DNA of 64,000 nt from Bordetella parapertussis (GTDB taxonomy: Bacteria; Pseudomonadota; Gammaproteobacteria; Burkholderiales; Burkholderiaceae_C). The notes under the pieces are model-generated. The model was not told where the DNA came from. It did no database searches and saw only the letters and a program-made list of their open reading frames with translations. Below, piece after piece: positions 1 to 8,465 of the stretch. The position numbers and the translations under genes were made by a program. Every line of letters begins with the position of its first letter. Position 1 is the stretch's first letter. The stretch lies in assembly GCA_945861305.1 (NCBI GenBank), contig CAMATW010000006.1:13448-77447 (forward strand), given 5' to 3'.

Positions 1-159
1 TTTGTGCTGGCCATCCATTACCTTCAAGCCATACAGCAACAACTGATTGGCAAAGACGAGGGCATGAAAAAATTTAAAAATTTGTTGGCTGAATTGCGCC
101 TCGATTACCCCCAAAGCCTTAAACCCATGACGCTCGAAGCCTTGAGCTCAGGACTATGA
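1..159 (+). CDS. C-terminal end of an unidentified protein (partial, 5' end outside window)
   Basis: The first reading frame is open from base 1 to a TGA at 157-159, giving about 52 residues ending in LEALSSGL. The tail is mixed helical and charged, with no motif I can assign. The stop codon overlaps the ATG of the next gene (ATGA at 156-159), so it is probably co-transcribed and translationally coupled with the HupE/UreJ gene. Function unknown. Confidence 0.6.
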   Translation, partial: FVLAIHYLQAIQQQLIGKDEGMKKFKNLLAELRLDYPQSLKPMTLEALSSGL

Positions 160-1310
160 AATTTGGAGTTCTTCCAAATAGGATTTGTCTTTTTTCCAAG
201 CTGATAGGCTCTGTTTTTTTATGCTTGATCATTTGGTCGGGCACTGTCTTTTCGCATCAAACCGGTAACAGCTATTTGACTCTGCGAGAAGCCGACGGCA
301 GGTTAATGGTGGAACTTGATTTCATTATTCGAGATCTGGGTAACTTGCTGCAAGCACCAGGGCAGCCCAGTGATCCGCCGCCTGCACCTGAAAAATTGGC
401 AGCCCTGCAAGTCCCTATCACCCAAGCTATTCAACAATCTTTGTCTATTGCCGTTGATGAGCAGACAATACCCCTTGAATTCATGTCGCAGTCTGTGGTT
501 TTACACAATGATGGCTTGTATGTCAGACAACGCTTCAGCGCCAACGCTTTGTCAGTTTATGCCAAGTTTGTGGTGGTGCGCTACCAATTCTTCACGCAAA
601 ACGACATGCTTGGTCGTGCTTTTTTCAAAATGACGTTACGCGACGAGGAAGTTTCCTCGGTATTCGGTCAATCCAACGCCATTCAACGCTTTGTTTTGGG
701 TGAGCAAAAACGCTGGGCAACCATTGGCTTGTTCACCAAAGAAGGTGCAAAGCATATTTGGGGAGGCGCAGATCACCTGCTTTTTTTGTTGACATTGATG
801 CTGCCAGGCTTGATGCTGATAAGACCTGCCAACACAGTTATCACGACTGACAAAAGAGTTGCTGAGAAGTTTGCACTGAAAGTTATCACAGCCTTTACGC
901 TGGCCCACTCCATCACATTGGCATGCTCTGTGTTTGATTTGATCAGCCTGCCAGATAGGCTCATTGAATCCACGATTGCGCTGTCCATCATGGTGTCAGC
1001 GGCATTGAATTTGCAAAACCGCGTTAAGGTCAGCCATTGGAAAATGGCCTTTGTGTTCGGGCTGATTCATGGCATGGGTTTCGCCAACGGTTTGAAAGAA
1101 CTGGGCTTGTCGAGCATGTATTTTCTCGAAACTTTGTTCGCTTTCAATGTGGGTGTAGAGTTAGGACAGTTGTCTGCGGTGGTCTTGGTCGCTTTGCCTG
1201 TGGTCTTTTGGGTAAAAAGCCATGAAGCTAAAGCGGCCCTGCAGCGCTGGGGTTCTGGCGCCGTCCTTTTGATGGCTCTGTTTTGGTTGGTGCAACGTTT
1301 GTTTGGTTAG
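156..1310 (+). CDS. HupE/UreJ-family membrane protein
   Basis: This 384-residue protein has an N-terminal signal-like hydrophobic segment (about residues 14-33). An extracytoplasmic domain of about 160 residues follows, then a C-terminal block of roughly six membrane helices. The C-terminal half carries the family's conserved polar residues inside helices: His200, GGADHLLF (203-210), HS at 251-252, Glu271, FGLIHGMGFA (301-310) and FNVGVELGQ (330-338). HupE/UreJ relatives are linked to nickel or other metal uptake, but many copies, like this one, are not next to hydrogenase or urease genes, so the substrate is unknown. It begins at an ATGA overlap with the upstream gene. It ends 2 bases from the convergent nitroreductase. 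Confidence 0.8.
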   Translation: MKFGVLPNRICLFSKLIGSVFLCLIIWSGTVFSHQTGNSYLTLREADGRLMVELDFIIRDLGNLLQAPGQPSDPPPAPEKLAALQVPITQAIQQSLSIAVDEQTIPLEFMSQSVVLHNDGLYVRQRFSANALSVYAKFVVVRYQFFTQNDMLGRAFFKMTLRDEEVSSVFGQSNAIQRFVLGEQKRWATIGLFTKEGAKHIWGGADHLLFLLTLMLPGLMLIRPANTVITTDKRVAEKFALKVITAFTLAHSITLACSVFDLISLPDRLIESTIALSIMVSAALNLQNRVKVSHWKMAFVFGLIHGMGFANGLKELGLSSMYFLETLFAFNVGVELGQLSAVVLVALPVVFWVKSHEAKAALQRWGSGAVLLMALFWLVQRLFG

Positions 1311-1312
1311 AT

Positions 1313-1984
1313 TCAAAAACCTACATAACGAACAAACTTCTCGCTCTCTTCGCGCACCGACTTGACAGTGTTGGCCACGAAGCTTTCATCGGGGTAACCC
1401 ATGGCAATGCAAATCATGATGTTTTGATCATCCGGAATAGCTGCATGTTCTCGCACCACCTTCGATTGCATGATGCCCTGCCCGTTGATGACACAACCCA
1501 AGCCGCGCTCCCAAGCCGCCAGCACAATCGCATGCGACAAAGCCCCTAAGTCAAACTGACTGATGGCTGCAGGCTCCAAATATTTGTCATAGGTCAACAC
1601 CAAAGACACGGGTGCATCAAACTGTCTGAACCCGCGCATGACCCAATCTGTGCGGCGCGCTTTATCGTCACGCTCAATGCCCATGGCTTCAAACAACTGA
1701 ATAGCGATATCGACTTGGCGCCTACGGTGAATGCCCTCGTACTCTTCTTTCATGGGGAAGTCACGCTTGGGCGGCACGCCATTCATCATATTGTCTGAAT
1801 TGCCTTGGCGGATTCGGTCCAAGGGTTCGCCCGTCACCACATGCACATACCAAGGCTGGGTATTCATGCTGGAAGGGGCCCACTTGGCCACCTCAATGAT
1901 TTCAGCTATGACTTCTCGGGAAACAGGTTTTTGTTGATAACCACGAATGCTTTTGCGTTCTTTGATGAGTTCTGAAAATTCCAT
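1313..1984 (-). CDS. Nitroreductase family FMN-dependent oxidoreductase
   Basis: This 223-residue protein has the usual length for the family. The N-terminus shows the FMN-phosphate contact motif RKSIRGYQ (10-17) and the APSSMNTQPW segment (36-45), both typical of nitroreductase-like flavoproteins. Such enzymes reduce nitroaromatics, quinones or enones with NAD(P)H. The substrate here is not evident. It is the last gene of the minus-strand cluster starting at 8382, separated from the MFS gene by 75 bases, so it may have extra control of its own. Family assignment is firm; the role in the cluster is inferred. Confidence 0.85.
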   Translation of the reverse strand: MEFSELIKERKSIRGYQQKPVSREVIAEIIEVAKWAPSSMNTQPWYVHVVTGEPLDRIRQGNSDNMMNGVPPKRDFPMKEEYEGIHRRRQVDIAIQLFEAMGIERDDKARRTDWVMRGFRQFDAPVSLVLTYDKYLEPAAISQFDLGALSHAIVLAAWERGLGCVINGQGIMQSKVVREHAAIPDDQNIMICIAMGYPDESFVANTVKSVREESEKFVRYVGF

Positions 1985-2059
1985 ACAGTAGTCAATGCTA
2001 GATAAAAAGGTTAGAAGATCTTAAGTCAATCAAGCAGCAGATGAAGGAGCACCATTTTT

Positions 2060-3280
2060 TTATGGCTCTTTAACTGCTACCACAATGACCAATAAACTGA
2101 TCACTGACACCACCAAAGATTGAGTCAAAACCATTTCAATGCCTATGTGTTGCGCCATCGCGCCTGCGATTGCTGGAGCAATAGCTCCACCAACCATTTC
2201 AGCTGCCCCTACCCCTACGCCAGTGGCCGTACCCACCAAATGCGCAGGTGTTGTGAGATGCGTCAGGGGCCCGATGGTGATGGCAATCACGCCCGCATTC
2301 ATGAACGAAATTAGAAAAATAGCAGCGAACAATTCCATACCGGCAGCATGAACAGTGGGTAACCAAGCAACGCAAACCACCGACACCAAAGCACCCAACA
2401 CCATCAATGGTTTACGCCCCAATCTGTCTGACAACGCTGGCAATATGACTGTGCCGGTCAAACTACCTAAGCCCAAACCGATCATCATTTGGCTCATACT
2501 TTCCAGCGACAGATGCAAGTAGTCGGTCATGTAGTTGGGAAAGAAAATAGCCAATGGAATGGCACTGGTGAACATGCACACCATCACCAAGGTATTGACC
2601 CACACAGATTTGATAGGCAAGATGTCCTTGAATGAGATTTGATCTACCGTGTTATTTGATTGAACTATTGAATCGTTGGCATGTGTGTCACGCATCACCT
2701 TAGACAATACATAAGCCAATACCAATCCAGGTACTGCGATCACAGCAAACACCCAATGCCAACTGGGTAAGACGTCCAGTAAGGTAATGCCAATGATGGG
2801 GCCGAGCCCCAAGCCAACAAAGGGAGCCGCCATTTGCTGGATGCCAATGTTCAGTCCCATGCGACTGGGTTTGGACGCCTCAATGGTCGCCACAATACTT
2901 GAAGGCACATAGGCACCTTCGGCCAAACCCATCAAACCGCGTATCAATAACAAACTGAACAAACCAGTAGCTAAACCGGTACTGGCCACCAGCAGTGAAA
3001 AAATAAGCACTGCGGGTACCAATACCCGCTTGCGCCCATACCGGTCGGACATGGGACCTGACATGGCGGACGACAAACCCCACGCCAGTGCCAAGATGCC
3101 TGAAATCAATCCCAGGTCTTGGTAATTCAAATTCAATTCTTTTTGAATGACGGGAAACAAGGGGTTGATGATGAAACGGTCCAAGCCTACCAACCCAAAG
3201 CCTATGGTCATCAAAGCCACCACTTTGAATTCGTATGCCCCATTCCATGCTGAAGTGGAACTTGATTCTTGCTGGCTCAT
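2060..3280 (-). CDS. MFS transporter
   Basis: A 406-residue, twelve-helix major facilitator protein. The loop between helices 2 and 3 has the diagnostic D-R-Y-G-R-K-R motif after GPMS, and a second copy (D-R-L-G-R-K-P) follows helix 8, as expected from the internal duplication. An acidic residue in the first helix (GLDRF) recalls the aromatic acid:proton symporter group, but that is only suggestive. It lies 25 bases downstream of an acyl-CoA ligase gene in the same direction. It probably moves the substrate or a product of the cluster across the inner membrane. Confidence 0.85.
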   Translation of the reverse strand: MSQQESSSTSAWNGAYEFKVVALMTIGFGLVGLDRFIINPLFPVIQKELNLNYQDLGLISGILALAWGLSSAMSGPMSDRYGRKRVLVPAVLIFSLLVASTGLATGLFSLLLIRGLMGLAEGAYVPSSIVATIEASKPSRMGLNIGIQQMAAPFVGLGLGPIIGITLLDVLPSWHWVFAVIAVPGLVLAYVLSKVMRDTHANDSIVQSNNTVDQISFKDILPIKSVWVNTLVMVCMFTSAIPLAIFFPNYMTDYLHLSLESMSQMMIGLGLGSLTGTVILPALSDRLGRKPLMVLGALVSVVCVAWLPTVHAAGMELFAAIFLISFMNAGVIAITIGPLTHLTTPAHLVGTATGVGVGAAEMVGGAIAPAIAGAMAQHIGIEMVLTQSLVVSVISLLVIVVAVKEP

Positions 3281-3305
3281 GTTAAGAATTCCTTTTATTG
3301 GCTAG

Positions 3306-4988
3306 CTAAGATGCGTCATCCATCCAGACGACGGCTTTGCTTTGTGCTGTCCACGCCTCAAAAAAAGAGCCATAAGCATCTTCAATCTGGTTGCACTTGA
3401 CTTTGAGTGTGGGCGTGATAAAGCCTGAAGCGACAGTCCAGGGTGTTGGGTCCAGCACCAGACACGACAGGCGTTCATGCGGGTCCAGTTGCTGATTCAG
3501 GCTCACCAACTCGTGCGCGAAGAAGTCTTGCAGCTGCTGACGCGCTTGCGGTTGATTGGCCTGTTTGACCAAGTCAGGTGTAAGCGCCAGTATGGCCAAA
3601 GGTTGATTCATATTCGCACCCACCACACAACAGGCTTCCACGCCAGGCATCACTGCCAGCAAGGCCTCAATGGCCGCAGGTGAAACATATTTACCCTTGC
3701 TGGTTTTGAACAAATCTTTCACCCGCCCCGTGAGTTTGAGATTGCCCTGCGCATCCAGCGTACCTTTGTCTCCAGTATGTAACCAGCCATCGGAGGTGTA
3801 GGCTTGGGCTGTCAGTTCAGGCTCCAGAAAATAACCCAACATCAGCCCCGAGGACTGAATCTGCACTTCGCTGCTGTCAGGGTCAAGCCGGCATTTCACC
3901 CCAGTCAGCGCTTGACCAACGCTGCCGGGCATTGGATGCTTCACATCGGTCGAGTGGGTGGCACCGTTCTCGGTCATGCCATACAACTCGATAAGGTTCA
4001 AACCCAGTTCGCCATACCAGCGCAATAATTCTGGCGGCATGGGTGCAGCGCCACCTGCAGCCACACGGCATTGGTCCAGTCCCAAAGCAGTCAATATTTT
4101 TTTCTGCACCAAACGATTAAGCAATGGAATTTTGAGCAGCATCGCCAGTTTTTTCGGCGGCATCTTGCCATGTACACCTTCGCGAAATTTGAGCCACAAC
4201 CTAGGCACAGAAAAGAAAAAAGTGGGCCTAGCACGTTGCAAATCCCGTGCAAATGTCTCTTGCGACTCTGCAAAAAAAACATGCATACCCGTGGCCAACA
4301 ACATGTGCTCAACCAAACCTCGCTCTGCAATATGCGACAAGGGCAAGTAAGACAGCATTCTGTCGTTCTCATTCAAAGGAATACGCTTTAAGCCCTGTTC
4401 AATCATGGCTTGGAAAGTACCAAAGCTGTGCATCACGCCTTTGGGGTTGCCTGTGGTACCCGAGGTGTACATCACCGTACACAGGTCCTCTGCAGGTCGG
4501 ATAACTTGTCCTTGCAGTGGGGATTGCTTGCCCACAATGTCAGACCATTGCGCGCCATGCCACTGAGGCGCCAAGGGCAAGTTGATGCAAGGCAAATGAT
4601 CGGGAACTCCCGCCCGCATCGCGTCCGCGTCATCTAGCTTGCCAACAAACAGCAGACATGCGCCGCTGTGCTCCAAAATTTGCCGCACCGTTTTGATGGC
4701 CAAGGTGGGATACAAAGGCACAGAAACATGGCCTGCCATCCAGATGGCCCAATCGGCCATGATCCAGTGCGCCGTATTTTTTCCCCAAATGGCGATGCGA
4801 CTGCCAGGCGCATAGCCCAGCGATTGCAGATGGCTTGCCATGCAACGCACTTCATACGCGACTTCAGCCCACGTGAATGTCTTGACCAAGCCCTGCCCTA
4901 AAGGCTGCGTGAAGCAAACGCGGTGGGGGGCGGTCGCCTCCCAGTGGTAAAGCCGTTGCAGGGCCAGCATGTCGGATGAGCTGCTCAT
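3306..4988 (-). CDS. AMP-forming acyl-CoA synthetase (long-chain/AMP-binding family)
   Basis: This 560-residue ligase would activate a carboxylic acid to its CoA thioester through an acyl-adenylate. The phosphate-binding loop YTSGTTGNPKGV is at 174-185, followed by the ELYGMTENG motif and the hinge/adenylate region DGWLHTGD. The C-terminal domain begins with GRVKDLFKTSKGKYVSP, like bacterial long-chain (FadD15-type) enzymes. The gene is fourth in the minus-strand cluster, 15 bases after the GST-like gene. This fits activation of an acid released by the upstream hydrolase, but the acid is unknown. Confidence 0.85.
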   Translation of the reverse strand: MSSSSDMLALQRLYHWEATAPHRVCFTQPLGQGLVKTFTWAEVAYEVRCMASHLQSLGYAPGSRIAIWGKNTAHWIMADWAIWMAGHVSVPLYPTLAIKTVRQILEHSGACLLFVGKLDDADAMRAGVPDHLPCINLPLAPQWHGAQWSDIVGKQSPLQGQVIRPAEDLCTVMYTSGTTGNPKGVMHSFGTFQAMIEQGLKRIPLNENDRMLSYLPLSHIAERGLVEHMLLATGMHVFFAESQETFARDLQRARPTFFFSVPRLWLKFREGVHGKMPPKKLAMLLKIPLLNRLVQKKILTALGLDQCRVAAGGAAPMPPELLRWYGELGLNLIELYGMTENGATHSTDVKHPMPGSVGQALTGVKCRLDPDSSEVQIQSSGLMLGYFLEPELTAQAYTSDGWLHTGDKGTLDAQGNLKLTGRVKDLFKTSKGKYVSPAAIEALLAVMPGVEACCVVGANMNQPLAILALTPDLVKQANQPQARQQLQDFFAHELVSLNQQLDPHERLSCLVLDPTPWTVASGFITPTLKVKCNQIEDAYGSFFEAWTAQSKAVVWMDDAS

Positions 4989-5003
4989 GTGGTGTTTCTC
5001 CTG

Positions 5004-6185
5004 TTACTTTAGAACCATTAAGTTGTTTTGCCGCTCCAAAGCACGCGGCAGGCGCAAGTCCATCACTTCCTGCCCCCCTGTTCGTTCGACCCATGCGGCC
5101 AGTTTTTGCTTAGCGTCCCCAGACAATGCGTTCGCCGCATCCTGCGCCATTTGAAACAACCACAACCCATGCACTGCGCTGGCTCGATGTACCTGAACAC
5201 CTCGCCATGCATAGCTCACCATGCCCAATGTGGGATGCACCATATGTTTATCGTTGATATGGACCAGATGTCCAGCTTGAACTTCAGGGTGAGCAACCAG
5301 CCATTGCTGGTAGCTTGCGATGTCGGCACCAAGCAGTGGCCCCCAATCTTTGAAAACCAAAGCCAGCAAAGGCTCCAAAGTGGTGGGTATCGCGTCATCG
5401 GGTAGCCAATCGGCGTCGTGTGGTGCATATTCACCATCTGGCGTGTTGGGCAGTTGCATACGCTCTACCCATCGCGCAACGTTTGGCGCACGTTTCTTCA
5501 TCAATGCGGTGGGGTAAGGGTCGCGTCCAAGGTGTGCATACATGGGCGCGATGAGACCCAAGTCGGCAATGCTCACTCGCCATCCCATCACATAGGGGTA
5601 GCTTTGAAAGTGAACATCGAGGGCTTCCAGTAATTCTTCGTAAGCAGTCTCTATGGCAGGCACCGTCTCATGGGTGATTCCCAGCGATGGCAAACTGGAA
5701 CTGAAAAAATCCATGACCCGCCTGCCAGCAGCACGCCGTGCTTCGCGGTCTGCACCTGCATACAGTCCACGTCCGAACTCGGTCTGCAAGAAAAGTTCCT
5801 GCTCATCGCGGTAACTCCACCGGTAGTGCATGGCAGCCTGCAACATGCCTTCGAGACCAAAGCCGTCGATCAATCTGGCCACCACCCGTTGAACCGGTGT
5901 TGAAGGGGTCATGGAAGTCACTGAAGTGAGACTGTCGAGCGAGTCCAAATAGGTGACGATGTCCGTGGAGTCTTGGATGAATTGACCCTCAGGCGTTTCA
6001 AGTACGGGAAAAGTCACCATGCCAATAGCAGGTCGAACGCGGGCTTTGTAGTCTGTGTGTGAAGGACAGCGCTCAACAAATGCAAGCCCTTTTTTGATGA
6101 GGCACGACCGCGCTTTCCCCGTGTAGAGCGAGTGCGGCGTACCCCAAAGAATGTAGGGGCCCTTTGGACTAACTGCGGTGGTCAT
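5004..6185 (-). CDS. Glutathione S-transferase family protein with long C-terminal extension
   Basis: The ATG at 6185 gives 393 residues (MTTAVSPKG...). An upstream extension of the frame runs into the FAD-oxidase gene and is not coding. Residues about 10-95 form a thioredoxin-like GST domain (ILWGTPHSLYTGKAR, then TFPVLETPEG and DSTDIVTYLD with the cis-Pro and the gamma-Glu-binding Ser). An all-helical domain follows. Ordinary GSTs have 200-230 residues; here about 130 extra residues follow (region containing HPTLGMVSY). The gene starts 2 bases after the oxidase stop, so the two are surely co-transcribed. It may conjugate or de-conjugate glutathione on a pathway intermediate. Confidence 0.75.
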   Translation of the reverse strand: MTTAVSPKGPYILWGTPHSLYTGKARSCLIKKGLAFVERCPSHTDYKARVRPAIGMVTFPVLETPEGQFIQDSTDIVTYLDSLDSLTSVTSMTPSTPVQRVVARLIDGFGLEGMLQAAMHYRWSYRDEQELFLQTEFGRGLYAGADREARRAAGRRVMDFFSSSLPSLGITHETVPAIETAYEELLEALDVHFQSYPYVMGWRVSIADLGLIAPMYAHLGRDPYPTALMKKRAPNVARWVERMQLPNTPDGEYAPHDADWLPDDAIPTTLEPLLALVFKDWGPLLGADIASYQQWLVAHPEVQAGHLVHINDKHMVHPTLGMVSYAWRGVQVHRASAVHGLWLFQMAQDAANALSGDAKQKLAAWVERTGGQEVMDLRLPRALERQNNLMVLK

Positions 6186-6187
6186 AG

Positions 6188-7543
6188 TCAAGTAGCCTGA
6201 GTTGATAAGCGTCCCATCCAAGGATGGAAGCGACCTTGTGGGTCGTACTTTGCTCTGGCTTGGTCCAACCTGACCATGTTGGCGTCCGACACAAATTTGG
6301 CAGGACGACGAGCCAGGTTTTCGTCCGCCAGTTGAATGCCACGGCTCCAAGACTCAAGAGACTTCATGTGGTCGGTTGCCCAATTGACGTGAGGGGCTTC
6401 GTCCACACCTTTGCCCAAGCCGCAATAAAGCGCTAAGTAAGTGCGGTGCTCCTGAGAGAAGGCCATGTCGGGGCGCTGCACCGGGCCGTTCCAGTTGAGC
6501 CACAGCACATGACTGGGGTGTGGCGGTTGGGTATCTGCAATTTTTCGAATGGCAGGCAACAGCGGTTCTATGGGGTCGTTCATCCACATGTTGTCGGCGC
6601 TCCAACGGGTGTTGGAGAGAAACAAAACCTTCTCGCCAGTCTTGAGCATGAATTCCAACGACATGGGAACCAGTGGTAAGTGCAAACTGGACAAATGCCG
6701 CACGGGGCTTTGTGTCATGAAGCTAACTAACTCACGGGCCTCAGACCAACTGTCGGCCATCACGGGGGCAACCACCTCCATGCCATGCGAGTTAATGAGC
6801 AAAGCCTTGGGGTTCATGACGATTTGAAACTCTACTTTGGGCGAGACCTGTGGCCCCACCTTGTCGGCCCAGCGCATCACTTCTTCCAAATGCTGGATGC
6901 GAAACACTTGGGTTTTTAAACCAATGAAGCGGGGTCGCTTGTGCAGTTGCAAATGAAACCGTACCACCACGCCAAAGAAGCCTGGACCAGCGCCTCGTGC
7001 AGACCAAAATAAATCTGCATTTTCTTTTTCACTGGCATGAACCAGCGAACCATCAGCCAACACCACATCGATGCCGATCACGTTTTGACAACCCATGCCC
7101 AGATTGCGGCTGTTCCATCCAAAGCCACCTTGCAACAAGAAGCCCCCCATGCCAACCGTATAGGCGTGAGCCATGGGGAAAAATAATTGGTGCTTGACCA
7201 CAGCGGCATTGAGTTCACCGGCTAACACACCGGGACCAATGACAGCAGTTTTGTTTCTTGAGTTGATCTCAATGCCATTTAACCTAGACAAGTCAAGCAT
7301 CAAGCCGCCATCGCGGATATGGTTTTGCGCCCAACTGTGACCACCTGAGCACATGCCAATGTGCATACCGTCTTGCGCGGCTTGGCGCACCGCTGCCATG
7401 ACTTCATACACATCATTGGCTTGCACCACGATGTCTGGTCTCCTGCCTGGGTCGCGTACCGTAAAACTGGTGCCCAACACAGCTTGCTCAAAACCTGCTT
7501 CGCCTCGGCGAACGACGCTGCCTTTCGTGACGTTTTTGTTCAT
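6188..7543 (-). CDS. FAD-binding oxidoreductase, berberine-bridge/PCMH type
   Basis: A 451-residue PCMH-type flavoprotein oxidase. The FAD-binding region has CSGGHSW (65-71), whose His69 is the expected 8-alpha-histidyl flavin attachment site, and a TVGMGGFLLQGGFG stretch around 129-142. The second, cysteinyl flavin link of berberine-bridge enzymes is absent: the position just before the TVG motif is Ala127. The C-terminus has a substrate domain and an ending like BBE domains (about 420-447, with YDPQGRFHPW). No signal peptide is seen, so it is probably cytoplasmic. It sits 14 bases after the PhlG-like gene. It likely oxidises an alcohol or phenol with O2. Confidence 0.8.
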   Translation of the reverse strand: MNKNVTKGSVVRRGEAGFEQAVLGTSFTVRDPGRRPDIVVQANDVYEVMAAVRQAAQDGMHIGMCSGGHSWAQNHIRDGGLMLDLSRLNGIEINSRNKTAVIGPGVLAGELNAAVVKHQLFFPMAHAYTVGMGGFLLQGGFGWNSRNLGMGCQNVIGIDVVLADGSLVHASEKENADLFWSARGAGPGFFGVVVRFHLQLHKRPRFIGLKTQVFRIQHLEEVMRWADKVGPQVSPKVEFQIVMNPKALLINSHGMEVVAPVMADSWSEARELVSFMTQSPVRHLSSLHLPLVPMSLEFMLKTGEKVLFLSNTRWSADNMWMNDPIEPLLPAIRKIADTQPPHPSHVLWLNWNGPVQRPDMAFSQEHRTYLALYCGLGKGVDEAPHVNWATDHMKSLESWSRGIQLADENLARRPAKFVSDANMVRLDQARAKYDPQGRFHPWMGRLSTQAT

Positions 7544-7557
7544 CTAGATTCTTTCAG

Positions 7558-8382
7558 TTAAGCAGATGCATGAGGGCCAAATTTTTTGTACAAAGCAGGC
7601 AATATCTCTGCCAGATGGTTCATTTCCTGTGCGCAATGCACCAACAGATCAGCCCCTTGGTTTGCCTTTAAAGGGTTGAAATGCGCGGCAACACCCCCCA
7701 GCAACTTCCCTATGGCGTTGTCCATGCCGCGGGGTCGTACGTTGTTGCCTCCCAGCCAGAAACGAGATCGCATCTCACACCCTCCCTCGACGGGTCGCAG
7801 GTGGTGGATCAACCACCCCGTTTCCATGGGTGTGCCAGCAATGCCGCCACGGGCACAGATGGCCACCTCGCCTTGGCGCTTCAATCGGTCTTCATCCAAG
7901 CCCAAAATCGCCGGAGCAACAAAGCGGATGGTGAGGCTGAGCAACTCTGGGCCGACATACTCCACCACTTTTGAGGTGCGCCCGATGTAATGGTTCAAGT
8001 CGCTTCTTCCATCGGCCCAATTCGCACTGATGTGGGCGCGAGGATGCCACAACTTGTAACGCTGCGCTTCGCTGCCGTGCCAAGCAAACCACCAGTCCCA
8101 CATGGCGGGGGTCACGTTGGGCATCTGGGTCAATGCAAACACCTGAACCGAGCCATCGGGGCCTAAACCAAAACCAGTTTCAAGGGGCCAGTAGCCCGGT
8201 TCAAGCAATTCATCAGCGCGGTCTACCAAGGGAAAGAGTTCAAAAGCCTGACCACCTGTCAGCAAGGCTTCTTTTACATGCTCAGGCAAAGGCATCCATT
8301 CGTCACGATAAAAAGAGGCGTAAGGGCTTTGGGCTAACTCTGTGGACGTGTAGCCGAGATAAAGGTGGGGGGGCATTTTCAT
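7558..8382 (-). CDS. PhlG-like (DAPG hydrolase domain) metal-dependent C-C hydrolase
   Basis: This 274-residue protein matches the family of PhlG, which cleaves an acetyl group from 2,4-diacetylphloroglucinol by C-C hydrolysis. The characteristic stretch WWFAWHGSEAQRYKLWHP (97-114) is present. Candidate zinc ligands are His113 (or His117), Glu141, His249 and Glu253. The last pair has the H-x3-E spacing known for PhlG, and the overall spacing is close to it. The substrate cannot be read from sequence; many relatives sit in catabolic clusters. It is the first gene of the minus-strand operon. Its start lies 2 bases from a perfect palindrome. A second ATG (codon 3, at 8376) is an alternative start. 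Confidence 0.75.
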   Translation of the reverse strand: MKMPPHLYLGYTSTELAQSPYASFYRDEWMPLPEHVKEALLTGGQAFELFPLVDRADELLEPGYWPLETGFGLGPDGSVQVFALTQMPNVTPAMWDWWFAWHGSEAQRYKLWHPRAHISANWADGRSDLNHYIGRTSKVVEYVGPELLSLTIRFVAPAILGLDEDRLKRQGEVAICARGGIAGTPMETGWLIHHLRPVEGGCEMRSRFWLGGNNVRPRGMDNAIGKLLGGVAAHFNPLKANQGADLLVHCAQEMNHLAEILPALYKKFGPHASA

Positions 8383-8384
8383 GG

Positions 8385-8412
8385 TTTTATTATGCTAACT
8401 GGCATAATAAAA
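8385..8412. promoter_or_regulatory. Probable TetR operator: perfect inverted repeat with 11-base arms
   Basis: The arms TTTTATTATGC (8385-8395) and GCATAATAAAA (8402-8412) are exact reverse complements around a 6-base spacer. The element lies between the divergent PhlG-like and TetR genes and directly abuts the hydrolase start. AT-rich hexamers resembling -10 boxes (TATTAT, CATAAT) are inside it, so binding would block polymerase in both directions. Binding by the adjacent TetR protein is inferred. Confidence 0.75.
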
Positions 8413-8420
8413 TTCGCAAA

Positions 8421-8436
8421 CTAGGGTCTTCCCTAG
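8421..8436. promoter_or_regulatory. Second short palindrome in the tetR leader
   Basis: CTAGGG (8421-8426) and CCCTAG (8431-8436) are perfect complements around TCTT. It lies 8 bases beyond the operator and 29 bases before the TetR start. It could be a hairpin in the tetR mRNA leader or a second protein site. Confidence 0.4.
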
Positions 8437-8465
8437 ACATCAGCTTCAGTTAGAGTTAGTGACTT

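Noticed and set aside
6186..6350. N-terminal extension of the GST-like frame
   Set aside because: It overlaps the FAD-oxidase coding end; the GST fold begins just after the ATG at 6185.
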